DNA from: DAMBHY01 sp032068765
Lineage (GTDB): Bacteria > Bacteroidota > Bacteroidia > Bacteroidales > Dysgonomonadaceae
DNA: 64,000 nt
Direction: 5' to 3'
NCBI GenBank assembly: GCA_032068765.1
Contig: DAMBHY010000002.1
Coordinates: 62,001 to 126,000, forward strand
The position numbers and the translations under genes are program-made. The notes below the pieces were generated by a model. It was not told the DNA's origin, searched no databases, and saw only the letters and a list, made by a program, of their open reading frames with translations. This document shows, in pieces, positions 43,680 through 52,527 of the stretch (positions are counted from its first letter, which is position 1; each line of letters opens with the position of its first letter).

Positions 43680-44033
43680 ATGGGTTTTAATTTAAAAGAT
43701 ATTCGCAAATCCTTTGTCCATGTATTTGGAGGAAGTGTGTTAATGGAGAGTTTTTTCGTTAAAAACACGCGTTTTATTTTAGCGATTATCATTATTATGT
43801 TTGTATTTATAAATCACAGATATACGGTAATGAGCAAAATGACAGCTCTTGAAAAAGCACAAAGAGAATTGAAAGATGCAAAGTTTGAAGCATTGACAAT
43901 TTCAGCAAAACTTACCGAAGCCAGTCGTCAAACAGAAATCGAAAAACGAATCCAAAAAGAAGGGTTAGATATAAAAATTTCCAACGAACCTATCTATAAG
44001 ATTCAAAGAGACCCTGCACCGGAAAAAAAGTGA
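43680..44033 (+). CDS. ftsL: FtsL-like division protein
   Basis: This 117-residue bitopic protein has one membrane span (about residues 32-46) followed by a coiled-coil stretch rich in Ala, Glu and Lys. A short C-terminal part holds the Bacteroidetes-typical KRIQKEGLDIKISNEPIYKI. Sequence similarity to FtsL is always low, so the assignment rests on topology, size and the position between rsmH and ftsI. It would link the divisome core to FtsQ/FtsB-type partners. Confidence 0.8.
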   Translation: MGFNLKDIRKSFVHVFGGSVLMESFFVKNTRFILAIIIIMFVFINHRYTVMSKMTALEKAQRELKDAKFEALTISAKLTEASRQTEIEKRIQKEGLDIKISNEPIYKIQRDPAPEKK

Positions 44034-44034
44034 T

Positions 44035-46245
44035 ATGATCCAGGAAGAAAGGAAGATATTAGAAAAAAAAATAATCACCCGCTACGGAGTTATCGTGGCT
44101 TTTCTGCTTGTATTTGCAATTGCTGTTTTAGTAACAACATCCAAACTGATATTTAGCGAAGAAGGGAAAAACTGGCGTCTTATCGGTGAAAAAGAAACAG
44201 TTATTAAAGACCGTGTAATACTGCCTATTCGTGGAAATATTTTCACCTACGATGGAAAACTTCTTGCCACTAGTGAGCCGCTCTACGGTATTTATATCGA
44301 CTTTTGGGCGGAAGGAATGAAAGAAGATACTTTACGAAAATACGCTACTGATTTATCCATCCAACTTGCAAAGAAATTTCCTGGTCGGACGGCTTCTCAA
44401 TATAAAAGTATCTTGCTCGAAGGGTGGAAACAACGCGAAAAGGAAGAGCGCAAAATTGCTGATTATAAAGTGCGAGGGGTGGATAAAAAAGTGATTTTGC
44501 GTTCACGCTATATAAGACTTATTAAGCAAGACATCACTTACGTGGATTTAAAAGAACTGAGAACTTTCCCATTTCTGAATAAGCGTTCTAATCAAAGCGG
44601 TTTGATAACCGAAGAAAAGAATTCCCGCAGAAAACCTTTCGGTAGTCTTGCTATGAGGACCGTCGGAAGTGTGTATAAAGATTTGGCAAAAGGCGGTGCC
44701 AGTGGCCTTGAGCTCAAATATGATTCTTTGCTACGTGGCGTTCCTGGAGTGAAATTTCGTCAAAAAATTCAGGGAAAATGGATGGATGTGGTGGAAGAAC
44801 CTGCGCAGGAAGGTTTTGACATTCAAACTACTTTGGATGCAAACATTCAAGACATTACTGAACGTGCGTTGCGCCAAAAACTAATTGAAACAGATGCCGA
44901 ATCCGGCACTGCGATTATCATGGATACCAAAACAGGTGAAATTCGTGGAATTTCCAACTTAGATAGATTGGCTAGCGGTGGTTACGGTGAAGGAAATCCG
45001 AATGCTTTTTCTTATATGAATGAACCTGGCTCAACATTTAAAAGCGTGACGGTAATGGCAGCTTTGGATGATGGATTGATAACGATGGATGAAACTTTCT
45101 CTGTCGGTACAGGATTATTTCAATATAAAAACCGCGTGGTGAAAGACCATGACTGGTATCATGGGAAAAATAAAGGAAACATGACTGTGGTTCAGGGAAT
45201 GGAAAATTCGTCAAACGTTGTGATGGCTAAGATTGCCCTGAAAGGATATGAAGATAATCCGAAAAAGTTTATTGACGCAATTAATCGAATTGGTTTGCGA
45301 AAACAACTTACATGGGATGTCCCTTTGCACGGTATTGAAGGAACTTCTAGAATACGTTATCCAAACGATAAATCAAATCCATGGTCAAAAACTACGCTTG
45401 CTTGGATGGCCTTCGGTTATGAAACACAGATTCCTCCTATCTACATGCTAATGTTTTACAACGGAATAGCTAACGGAGGAAAAATGATAAAACCTTTCAT
45501 TACAAAAGCGATACTAAAAGACGGTAAAGTCGTGGAAGAAAAAGTGGCTCAGGTGGTGAATGAAAAAATGTGTAAAGATACCACGCTTTCACAAATGAAA
45601 TATATTCTCGAAAGGGTGGTCTCACACGGAACTGGTAAGCCCGTACGTTCAAATTATTTTACCATTGCCGGGAAAACAGGAACAGCACAAATCGCCCAAG
45701 GTGGAGGATACGCAGGCCACTATGTGTCTTTTTGTGGATATTTCCCTGCCGAAAATCCGCAATACACCTGTTTTGTCGGAATCCGTAAGCCACGCGTCGG
45801 CTATCCTTCGGGAGGTACGATGTCAGGTGGGGTATTCAAAACCATTGCGGAACAAATATTTGTTCGCGGTAATCAATTGTGGCTCGACTCTTTACGAACC
45901 GATACGCTCAAATCCATCAAACTTGTAGTTCCGCCTTTGAAGAGTGGAAATTCCAAAAAAGCGCAGATGGTTTTATCTGGATTGGGATTCAGATTGCAGG
46001 ATTATAAATCTACTCCTTGGATTCAGGTGCAGAACGATAGTTTGAATTATATTACCCGTCCATTGAAGGTTTACAACAATCTTGTTCCCAATGTCACGGG
46101 AATGGGTGCTCGTGATGCGGTATATTTATTGGAAAAAATAGGACTCAGGGTGAGAATTTCAGGTAAAGGGAAGGTTGTCGCTCAATCTATCAAACCTGGA
46201 CAAGGTGTTGTGAAAGGAACTCAGATATTAATAACATTGAATTAA
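44035..46245 (+). CDS. ftsI: division-specific penicillin-binding protein FtsI (PBP3)
   Basis: This 736-residue transpeptidase crosslinks septal peptidoglycan. It has an N-terminal membrane span (residues 18-38) and a dimerisation domain with RGNIFTYDGKLLATS. The transpeptidase motifs are SxxK at Ser334 (GSTFKS), SxN at 392-394 (SSN) and KTG at 547-549. The C-terminal 120 residues contain a PASTA-like repeat (VPNVTGMGARDAVYLLEKIGLRV), which many Bacteroidetes FtsI proteins carry. It starts one base after the ftsL stop and is followed by murE. Confidence 0.94.
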   Translation: MIQEERKILEKKIITRYGVIVAFLLVFAIAVLVTTSKLIFSEEGKNWRLIGEKETVIKDRVILPIRGNIFTYDGKLLATSEPLYGIYIDFWAEGMKEDTLRKYATDLSIQLAKKFPGRTASQYKSILLEGWKQREKEERKIADYKVRGVDKKVILRSRYIRLIKQDITYVDLKELRTFPFLNKRSNQSGLITEEKNSRRKPFGSLAMRTVGSVYKDLAKGGASGLELKYDSLLRGVPGVKFRQKIQGKWMDVVEEPAQEGFDIQTTLDANIQDITERALRQKLIETDAESGTAIIMDTKTGEIRGISNLDRLASGGYGEGNPNAFSYMNEPGSTFKSVTVMAALDDGLITMDETFSVGTGLFQYKNRVVKDHDWYHGKNKGNMTVVQGMENSSNVVMAKIALKGYEDNPKKFIDAINRIGLRKQLTWDVPLHGIEGTSRIRYPNDKSNPWSKTTLAWMAFGYETQIPPIYMLMFYNGIANGGKMIKPFITKAILKDGKVVEEKVAQVVNEKMCKDTTLSQMKYILERVVSHGTGKPVRSNYFTIAGKTGTAQIAQGGGYAGHYVSFCGYFPAENPQYTCFVGIRKPRVGYPSGGTMSGGVFKTIAEQIFVRGNQLWLDSLRTDTLKSIKLVVPPLKSGNSKKAQMVLSGLGFRLQDYKSTPWIQVQNDSLNYITRPLKVYNNLVPNVTGMGARDAVYLLEKIGLRVRISGKGKVVAQSIKPGQGVVKGTQILITLN

Positions 46246-46257
46246 ATATTTTTCGAT

Positions 46258-47712
46258 ATGCAACTTGAAACATTATTAGCCAATTGTAAAATCATATCTC
46301 TACATGGTGATGAAAATCAGGAAATTTCTTCAATTACCTCCGATTCAAGAAAGGTTACTGCGGGAAGTTTGTTTATTGCTGTCGAAGGAATTTGTACCGA
46401 TGGACATGCTTATATAGGTAAAGCCATAGAGCAGGGAGCATCCGCTGTGGTTTATGACAAACCTATGATTGAAGAGTATTTTTCACGTGTTACTTACATA
46501 CAGGTGGAGAATAGTTCTGTAGTACTTGCCCAGATTGCTTCCAACTGGTACAATAATCCTTCCGAACAATTACATTTGGTGGGCGTAACGGGAACTAATG
46601 GGAAAACTACAATTGCCACACTTCTGTATCGTCTTTTCAGAGCAAGAGGTTATGGCGCAGGATTGCTTTCTACGGTTTGCAATTACATTAATGAAGAAAA
46701 ATATCCGACCACACATACTACATTAGATCCGATTTCGTTGAACGAATATTTGCGCAAGATGGTTGACGCCGGATGTTCTCACGCATTTATGGAAGTGAGT
46801 TCGCACGCTATTCATCAAAAACGCATTCACGGTTTGAAATTTGCTGGAGGCATTTTTACAAATCTTACTCAAGACCATTTGGATTACCACAAAAATATGC
46901 TGGAATATCGGAATGTGAAGAAACAGTTTTTCGACTATCTCCCTGACAACGCTTTTGCATTGACCAATATTGATGACAAAAACGGTGACGTAATGCTTCA
47001 AAATACAAAAGCGAGAAAATATACTTATTCAGTACGCAATCTGGCTGATTTTAAAGGAAGAATTTTGGAAAAGCATTTTGACGGAACCGATTTAGAAATC
47101 AATGGAAAGCCAATCAGCGTACAGTTTGTAGGCGTTTTTAATGTCTATAATTTATTAGCTGTGTATGGAGCTGCCAATTTACTTGGTTTAAACAGCCAGT
47201 CGGTGTTGGAAACTCTATCATATTTGAGACCTGTTGACGGACGTTTCCAAACAGTAAGTGCACCGAAAGGTTACACAGCGATTGTAGACTATGCGCATAC
47301 ACCCGATGCTCTAACGAATGTGTTGAAAGCCATTCACGAAGTGTTGCAAAATAAAGGAAAAATACTAACAGTGGTGGGTTGTGGCGGAAACCGCGACAAA
47401 ACCAAACGTCCTATTATGGCACGGGAGGCGGTAAATCTGAGTGACCGAGTTATTCTCACTTCCGACAATCCACGTTTTGAAGAACCAGAAGATATTCTTA
47501 AAGATATGGTCGACGGCTTAACCGATGAGGAAAAAAGAAGCGCATTGACAATAGTGGATAGAAGAGAGGCAATTAAAACTGCTTGTGCTTTGGCTCAGGA
47601 AGGGGATGTGATTTTGATTGCAGGGAAAGGTCACGAAGATTATCAGGAAATCAAAGGTGTTAAGCATCACTTTGATGATTTAGAAGAAGTTCAGAAGCAT
47701 TTCAGCATATAA
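46258..47712 (+). CDS. murE: UDP-MurNAc-tripeptide synthetase (meso-DAP type)
   Basis: This 484-residue ligase adds the third residue to the peptidoglycan stem peptide. It has the ATP loop VGVTGTNGKTTIATLL, the HTTLDP region, the carbamylated-lysine area HAIHQKRIHGL, and VVGCGGNRDKTKRP. The motif SDNPRFEEPEDIL contains DNPR, the residues associated with meso-diaminopimelate rather than lysine. That agrees with the A1-gamma type wall expected in this phylum. It lies 12 bp after ftsI. Confidence 0.94.
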   Translation: MQLETLLANCKIISLHGDENQEISSITSDSRKVTAGSLFIAVEGICTDGHAYIGKAIEQGASAVVYDKPMIEEYFSRVTYIQVENSSVVLAQIASNWYNNPSEQLHLVGVTGTNGKTTIATLLYRLFRARGYGAGLLSTVCNYINEEKYPTTHTTLDPISLNEYLRKMVDAGCSHAFMEVSSHAIHQKRIHGLKFAGGIFTNLTQDHLDYHKNMLEYRNVKKQFFDYLPDNAFALTNIDDKNGDVMLQNTKARKYTYSVRNLADFKGRILEKHFDGTDLEINGKPISVQFVGVFNVYNLLAVYGAANLLGLNSQSVLETLSYLRPVDGRFQTVSAPKGYTAIVDYAHTPDALTNVLKAIHEVLQNKGKILTVVGCGGNRDKTKRPIMAREAVNLSDRVILTSDNPRFEEPEDILKDMVDGLTDEEKRSALTIVDRREAIKTACALAQEGDVILIAGKGHEDYQEIKGVKHHFDDLEEVQKHFSI

Positions 47713-47728
47713 TTTTTAATAAAACCAC

Positions 47729-48988
47729 ATGTTATATTATCTTTTTCAATTTTTAGAAAAATATGATTTTCCCGGAGCGGGGATGTTTCAATACGTTACT
47801 TTCCGTGCTTCTATGACTGCGCTTTTCTCGCTAATTATTTCCATTTTTGTAGGAAAGAAGATTATAGATAGGCTTCAGAAAATGCAAATTGGTGAAACAA
47901 TTCGCAATCTGGATTTGGAAGGTCAATACAGCAAAAAAGGAACGCCTACAATGGGTGGAATTATCATCATTCTTGCCATTCTAATTTCAATACTTCTTTT
48001 TGGGAAATTAGGAAATATCTATATTATTCTTATGATTATTAGTACGATATGGCTGGGCGTTTTGGGTTTCGCAGATGATTATATCAAGGTTTTCAAGAAA
48101 AATAAAGAAGGATTGAAAGGTAAATTCAAAGTTTTCGCGCAAATTGGGTTAGGAATTATCATTGGTGTTACCATGTATTTAAGTCCCGACATTGTGATGC
48201 GTGAAAATAATGAAATCATTATCAACGATCAAGTGCAGCATGTAGAATATGTCGGCGAAAATGTAAAATCCACAAAAACAACCATTCCGTTTCTAAAAAA
48301 TAATAATCTAGACTATAAAAGTATTGTCTCTTTCATGGGAGAAAACGCTGATAAAGCTGTCTGGATTATATTTATTGTGGTAGTAGTTCTTATTGTTACA
48401 GCCGTATCAAATAGTGCTAACTTGACTGACGGACTTGATGGCCTTGCTGCAGGTTCTTCAGGGATTATCGGAGTAGCGCTGGGTATTCTTGCGTATGTTT
48501 CAGGACGTGTTGACTTCGCGTCTTATCTCAATATTATGTACATTCCAGGAAGCGATGAGCTGATGGTATTTGCCGCGGCATTTGTAGGAGCTTGTGTTGG
48601 TTTTTTGTGGTACAATGCATATCCGGCACAGGTATTCATGGGAGACACGGGAAGTCTTACGATAGGAGGAATCATTGGTGTTTTTGCGCTTTTGATTCAC
48701 AAAGAATTGTTGCTGCCAATATTGTGCGGCGTATTCTTTGTGGAAGCTTTGTCGGTGATTCTACAGGTTGGATATTTTAAATATACAAAAAAGAAATTTG
48801 GTGCAGGAAAACGTGTCTTCAAAATGACACCGCTGCATCACCATTTTCAAAAAGCGGGTAACAGAACCATTGACGCTATTATTCAACGGCCATTTATCCC
48901 AATCACAGAGCCGAAAATCGTTACGCGTTTTTGGCTGATAGGACTCATCCTTGCTGTGATTGCTTTGGCTACGTTGAAAATGAGATAA
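47729..48988 (+). CDS. mraY: phospho-N-acetylmuramoyl-pentapeptide-transferase
   Basis: This 419-residue membrane enzyme makes lipid I from UDP-MurNAc-pentapeptide. The first hydrophobic span is preceded by DFPGAGMFQYVTFRA, and KKGTPTMGGI, GFADDYIKV, NSANLTDGLDGLA and the HHFQKAG signature are all present. It is longer than the E. coli protein because of a soluble insert around residues 145-200 (VEYVGENVKSTKTTIPF), as in other Bacteroidetes. It lies 16 bp after murE in the dcw cluster. Confidence 0.94.
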   Translation: MLYYLFQFLEKYDFPGAGMFQYVTFRASMTALFSLIISIFVGKKIIDRLQKMQIGETIRNLDLEGQYSKKGTPTMGGIIIILAILISILLFGKLGNIYIILMIISTIWLGVLGFADDYIKVFKKNKEGLKGKFKVFAQIGLGIIIGVTMYLSPDIVMRENNEIIINDQVQHVEYVGENVKSTKTTIPFLKNNNLDYKSIVSFMGENADKAVWIIFIVVVVLIVTAVSNSANLTDGLDGLAAGSSGIIGVALGILAYVSGRVDFASYLNIMYIPGSDELMVFAAAFVGACVGFLWYNAYPAQVFMGDTGSLTIGGIIGVFALLIHKELLLPILCGVFFVEALSVILQVGYFKYTKKKFGAGKRVFKMTPLHHHFQKAGNRTIDAIIQRPFIPITEPKIVTRFWLIGLILAVIALATLKMR

Positions 48989-49015
48989 TAAATAAAACGT
49001 TAATATCATTAAGAT

Positions 49016-50356
49016 ATGAATAACAAGATAGTTGTATTAGGTGGCGGCGAAAGCGGAGTAGGAGCGGCTATTCTGGCAAAAGCCAAAGGATTTGAAGTCT
49101 TTCTGTCGGATGGTGGAAAATTGAAAGAAAATCATCAAAAGACATTGGATCAATACGGAATTCCTTATGAAACGGAAAATCATTCTGTAGAAAAAATACT
49201 AGAAGCTGGAGAAATAATCAAAAGTCCAGGTATTCCTAATACTGCGCCTATCATGCAGGAGATTCTTAAAAAAGGTATTCATGTAGTTTCCGAAATTGAA
49301 TTTGCGGGAAGATATACCGATGCCAAATTAATCTGCATCACAGGGAGCAATGGTAAAACCACTACAACAAGTCTCATCTATCACATCCTTAAAGTCGCGG
49401 GATTGAACGTTGGTTTGGGAGGAAATATCGGAGCGAGCTTTGCTCGTCAGGTAGCAGAACAGCATTTTGATTATTACGTCTTAGAACTGAGCAGTTTCCA
49501 GCTTGATAATATGTACGACTTCAAGGCGGATATTGCTGTTTTGATGAATATTACGCCCGACCATCTCGATCGTTACGACCATAATATGCAGAACTACGTA
49601 GACGCGAAAATGCGCATCATCCGCAACCAGGCAGTTCGCGACGCGTTTGTATTCTGGGTTGACGATCCTATCGTAACTCGCGAAATCCAAAAGTTGCAGC
49701 CTCGGGCTTCGCTTTATGGTTTTGGTGAAAACAAAAATACTAAAACTGCTGCTTACACCGAAGACGGTAAAATGTACATCCACGTACATCAGTCTACTTT
49801 TGCCATGGAGCAAGAAATGCTTTCTCTTCAGGGCAAACATAATTTATACAATTCGATGGCATCCGGTATCGTGGCAAAACTGCTCGATGTCACGGATGAA
49901 AAACTGCGTGAAGCTTTAATTGACTTCAAAGGTGTGGAGCATCGTTTGGAAAAAGTGGCTATGGTGAGAGGTGTGCAGTACATCAACGATTCAAAAGCTA
50001 CCAATGTCAACTCCTGCTGGTATGCACTGCAAAGTATGCGCACCAAAACCATTCTAATCCTCGGTGGAACAGACAAAGGCAATGATTATTCCGAAATTGA
50101 AGATTTGGTAAAGGAAAAAGTGAGCGGTTTGATTTATCTGGGAGTGGATAATACAAAACTTCATGCTTTCTTCGACAATAAAGTAAATATTCCGATTTAC
50201 GATGCGGAAAGTATGGAAGAAGCGGTAAACAAAGCTTACGAACTGGCTCAAAAAGGCGAAACGGTTTTGCTGTCTCCCTGCTGTGCAAGTTTCGATTTAT
50301 TCAAAAACTACGAAGACCGCGGCGATCAGTTCAAAGCGTGCGTTCGTAAATTGTAA
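49016..50356 (+). CDS. murD: UDP-MurNAc-L-alanine:D-glutamate ligase
   Basis: This 446-residue Mur ligase adds D-glutamate. The N-terminal nucleotide-sugar part starts IVVLGGGESGVGAAILAK, the ATP loop is ITGSNGKTTTTSLIYHIL, and ELSSFQLDNM, NITPDHLDRY and NDSKATNVNSCWYALQSM are family signatures. The C-terminal part includes LLSPCCASFDLFKNYEDRG. Length is normal. It lies 27 bp after mraY and 25 bp before ftsW. Confidence 0.95.
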   Translation: MNNKIVVLGGGESGVGAAILAKAKGFEVFLSDGGKLKENHQKTLDQYGIPYETENHSVEKILEAGEIIKSPGIPNTAPIMQEILKKGIHVVSEIEFAGRYTDAKLICITGSNGKTTTTSLIYHILKVAGLNVGLGGNIGASFARQVAEQHFDYYVLELSSFQLDNMYDFKADIAVLMNITPDHLDRYDHNMQNYVDAKMRIIRNQAVRDAFVFWVDDPIVTREIQKLQPRASLYGFGENKNTKTAAYTEDGKMYIHVHQSTFAMEQEMLSLQGKHNLYNSMASGIVAKLLDVTDEKLREALIDFKGVEHRLEKVAMVRGVQYINDSKATNVNSCWYALQSMRTKTILILGGTDKGNDYSEIEDLVKEKVSGLIYLGVDNTKLHAFFDNKVNIPIYDAESMEEAVNKAYELAQKGETVLLSPCCASFDLFKNYEDRGDQFKACVRKL

Positions 50357-50381
50357 TTATTTGCATTAAATATAAAGTAAT

Positions 50382-51758
50382 ATGGCCAAACAAACATCTT
50401 ATAAATCTCTTTTGAACGAATTTCTACGTCCGGAACCCGAAGGTAGCGAGTTGCAAAAAAACGGCAGCTTCTGGGAACGTGTGTTTAAAGGTGACAAAGT
50501 AATTTGGGCTGTATTTCTTATTCTTTGCGCGATTTCTATCGTGGAAATTTTCAGCGCAACGAGTACCATCGTTTACAAGCATCACAACCAGTTTTATCCA
50601 ATAGCACGCCACGTAGTTTTCCTTTCAATGGGATTGGGAGTCATTCTTTTGATGCACAACATCCCATACCGATTTTACGCGTCGCTGATATTTTTGCTCA
50701 TCATTTCCCTCATTCTCCTCATCCTTACACCCTTTATAGGGTCAAGCGTCAATAATGCCGATCGATGGATAAGTATTTTAGGAATCACTATTCAGCCTTC
50801 GGAGTTTGCGAAGATATCTCTGGTGGGTACCATCGCTTTCCTGCTGAGCAAGCGATATCAGATAAGCGAAGACATCCTTTTCAAGTGGATGATTGGGCTT
50901 ACGTTGTTAGTCTGCGGAATCATAGCGATTGATAACCTTTCAACCGCTCTTTTACTTGGAGCGGTCTCTTTCATGATGATGTTTATCGGAAACGTAAATA
51001 TCAAGAAGTTGCTTAAAGTTTTATTGATTCTTGTTGTAGCGGGAGTTTTCATTTTGTTGATATTGAAAGTGATTCCGCCTCAGGCACTCGAAAAAGGTCC
51101 GCTCAAACGTTTTGGTACGTGGCAGAATCGTATTGAACATTTTGGTGATGCCAAAACGAATAAATCCGACTCTACATATTACGAAATTACGGACGATAAT
51201 TATCAGGTGGCGCATGCCAAAATTGCTATTTCCAACGGCGGTGTGGTGGGCGTTTTCCCCGGAAACAGTACCGAGCGCGATTTCTTGCCGCAGGCATATT
51301 CCGACTTCATTTATGCAATAATTATTGAAGAAATGGGCTTGTTGGGCGGCACGGTTGTCCTCATGCTTTACATTATATTGCTTATTCGTTCGGGGATAAT
51401 TGCCCGAAAAACGGAGAAACTTTTCCCTAAATATCTGGTTTTGGGTTCCGCACTTATTTTGTCTATTCAGGCATTTATTAATATGGCGGTTGCCGTCAAT
51501 CTTATTCCCGTTACAGGTCAGCCGTTGCCACTGATTAGCCGCGGGGGAACATCCACTATTATTACCTGTGCGTATTTCGGGTTGATACTCAGTGCGGACC
51601 GTTTTGGTATGGGTAAAAAGAAAAAGAGTAAATCAGAAACTCCTTTTACGAATGTGGATAAGGATGAGGAAAGTATCGATGATTCACTTTCAAATCCTTT
51701 GGATGCGATTTCTTCTAATGTTGATGATGGACCCGATTTTGAGGTTATAAAAGTTTAA
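50382..51758 (+). CDS. ftsW: septal peptidoglycan glycosyltransferase FtsW
   Basis: This 458-residue SEDS-family protein polymerises septal glycan strands with FtsI. It has about 10 membrane spans, ADRWISILGITIQPSEFAK in the conserved loop after span 4, and the C-terminal TGQPLPLISRGGTSTI signature. An unusually long acidic Ser/Asp-rich cytoplasmic tail follows the last span (about residues 410-458). A terminator follows directly, so the cluster ends here, before murG, murC, ftsQ, ftsA and ftsZ would be expected. Confidence 0.92.
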   Translation: MAKQTSYKSLLNEFLRPEPEGSELQKNGSFWERVFKGDKVIWAVFLILCAISIVEIFSATSTIVYKHHNQFYPIARHVVFLSMGLGVILLMHNIPYRFYASLIFLLIISLILLILTPFIGSSVNNADRWISILGITIQPSEFAKISLVGTIAFLLSKRYQISEDILFKWMIGLTLLVCGIIAIDNLSTALLLGAVSFMMMFIGNVNIKKLLKVLLILVVAGVFILLILKVIPPQALEKGPLKRFGTWQNRIEHFGDAKTNKSDSTYYEITDDNYQVAHAKIAISNGGVVGVFPGNSTERDFLPQAYSDFIYAIIIEEMGLLGGTVVLMLYIILLIRSGIIARKTEKLFPKYLVLGSALILSIQAFINMAVAVNLIPVTGQPLPLISRGGTSTIITCAYFGLILSADRFGMGKKKKSKSETPFTNVDKDEESIDDSLSNPLDAISSNVDDGPDFEVIKV

Positions 51759-51776
51759 TTTCGGGGAGTGGGAATA

Positions 51777-51812
51777 AATTATTCCGCAAGTGAAAATACC
51801 TGCGGAATAATT
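51777..51812. terminator. bidirectional terminator after ftsW
   Basis: AATTATTCCGCA and TGCGGAATAATT form a perfect 12-bp stem with a 12-base loop, between the ends of ftsW and the convergent small gene. Confidence 0.85.
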
Positions 51813-51819
51813 CATTTTC

Positions 51820-52131
51820 TTACTGCTTGTCTTCAATGCCAAACTCTCGCCACTGTTCACGAGGAATGTCGAGTTTTACACGTTTTTTTGCCTCGCTGTA
51901 AAATTTTAAAGCTTTGGCAAGTTCAGCTTCTAAGTGAGCCGTCTTTGTTTTGAGGTCGGCTTTTAGTTTTTCCTGCTCACTATTGTAAGTGATAGTTTTA
52001 GCAAGTGAACTACTGAGGTTGGTGATAAAAGCTTCATCCAATCCTTTGGGAAGATTGTCTTTATTCCCATTTAATCCATCAACCATTACTTGTAGGAGTT
52101 TGATGTTTTCGGCATAAGTTTTTCTAGCCAT
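51820..52131 (-). CDS. small coiled-coil protein of unknown function
   Basis: This 103-residue, charged, helical protein has a probable coiled coil from about residue 48 to 85 (EQEKLKADLKTKTAHLEAELAKAL read as heptads) and ends REQWREFGIEDKQ. I have seen similar short proteins in Bacteroidetes but know of no function. It has no signal peptide or membrane span. Its 5' end faces a 21-bp tandem array about 110 bp away. It is the first gene after the point where the dcw cluster stops. Confidence 0.65.
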   Translation of the reverse strand: MARKTYAENIKLLQVMVDGLNGNKDNLPKGLDEAFITNLSSSLAKTITYNSEQEKLKADLKTKTAHLEAELAKALKFYSEAKKRVKLDIPREQWREFGIEDKQ

Positions 52132-52210
52132 AAATTACAGATAGTTTAGATTAAATATTGCGAAGGACATTTATTATTCCACCTTGTACCCTTCGCTGTA
52201 CAACAATGAA

Positions 52211-52468
52211 ATGTTTCGTAAAAGTTGTATTATTTCTGTTTTTTGTAGGGAAATGGCAATGTACATAGGGGAGATTAAATATCCCTTCGGGGAAATGTTC
52301 TCTCCCTTCGGGGAAATTGTTCTTCCCCATAGGGAAATCGTTTTTTCATATAGGGAAATGTTTGATCCCTCAAGGGAAATTGTATTTCCCCAAAGGGAGG
52401 ATCTTCTTCCCCCAATAGAAATTGTATCTCCCTCAATGTTTATTTCAAGTGTTCGGCATACTTATTAA
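52211..52468 (+). CDS. possible heptapeptide-repeat ORF across the 21-bp array
   Basis: An 85-codon frame from ATG runs through ten 21-base units, giving repeated heptads of the form P-x-R-E-I-V-F (for example PHREIVF, PSREIVF, PFGEIVL). A short leader (MFRKSCIISVFC) precedes the repeats. The opposite strand is also open in a heptad frame (x-T-I-S-L-x-G) but has no start codon upstream, so coding on this strand is possible yet unproven. The repeats may equally be non-coding. Confidence 0.3.
   Translation: MFRKSCIISVFCREMAMYIGEIKYPFGEMFSPFGEIVLPHREIVFSYREMFDPSREIVFPQREDLLPPIEIVSPSMFISSVRHTY
52240..52449. repeat. 21-bp tandem repeat array (ten units)
   Basis: Ten consecutive units of exactly 21 bases start at 52240. 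The core consensus is TCCCtnnaGGGAAATtgTnTT, best seen in the units at 52282, 52303, 52324, 52345 and 52366. Most units hold a short CCC/GGG dyad. The first and last units are more divergent. The array lies between two outward-facing minus-strand features, the 103-residue gene and the EF-G2 terminator. Confidence 0.9.
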
Positions 52469-52474
52469 AAGAAA

Positions 52475-52498
52475 ATACTCTCCAATTACGGAGAGTAT
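52475..52498 (-). terminator. terminator of the EF-G2-like gene
   Basis: ATACTCTCC and GGAGAGTAT form a 9-bp stem with a 6-base loop, followed on the minus strand by TTTCTTTT, 29 bases after the stop. Confidence 0.85.
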
Positions 52499-52527
52499 CT
52501 TCAAAAACCAGTTTCATGTTTGCAATT

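Noticed and set aside
52240..52449. CRISPR array
   Set aside because: The units are contiguous, without spacers, and degenerate, and there are no cas genes.
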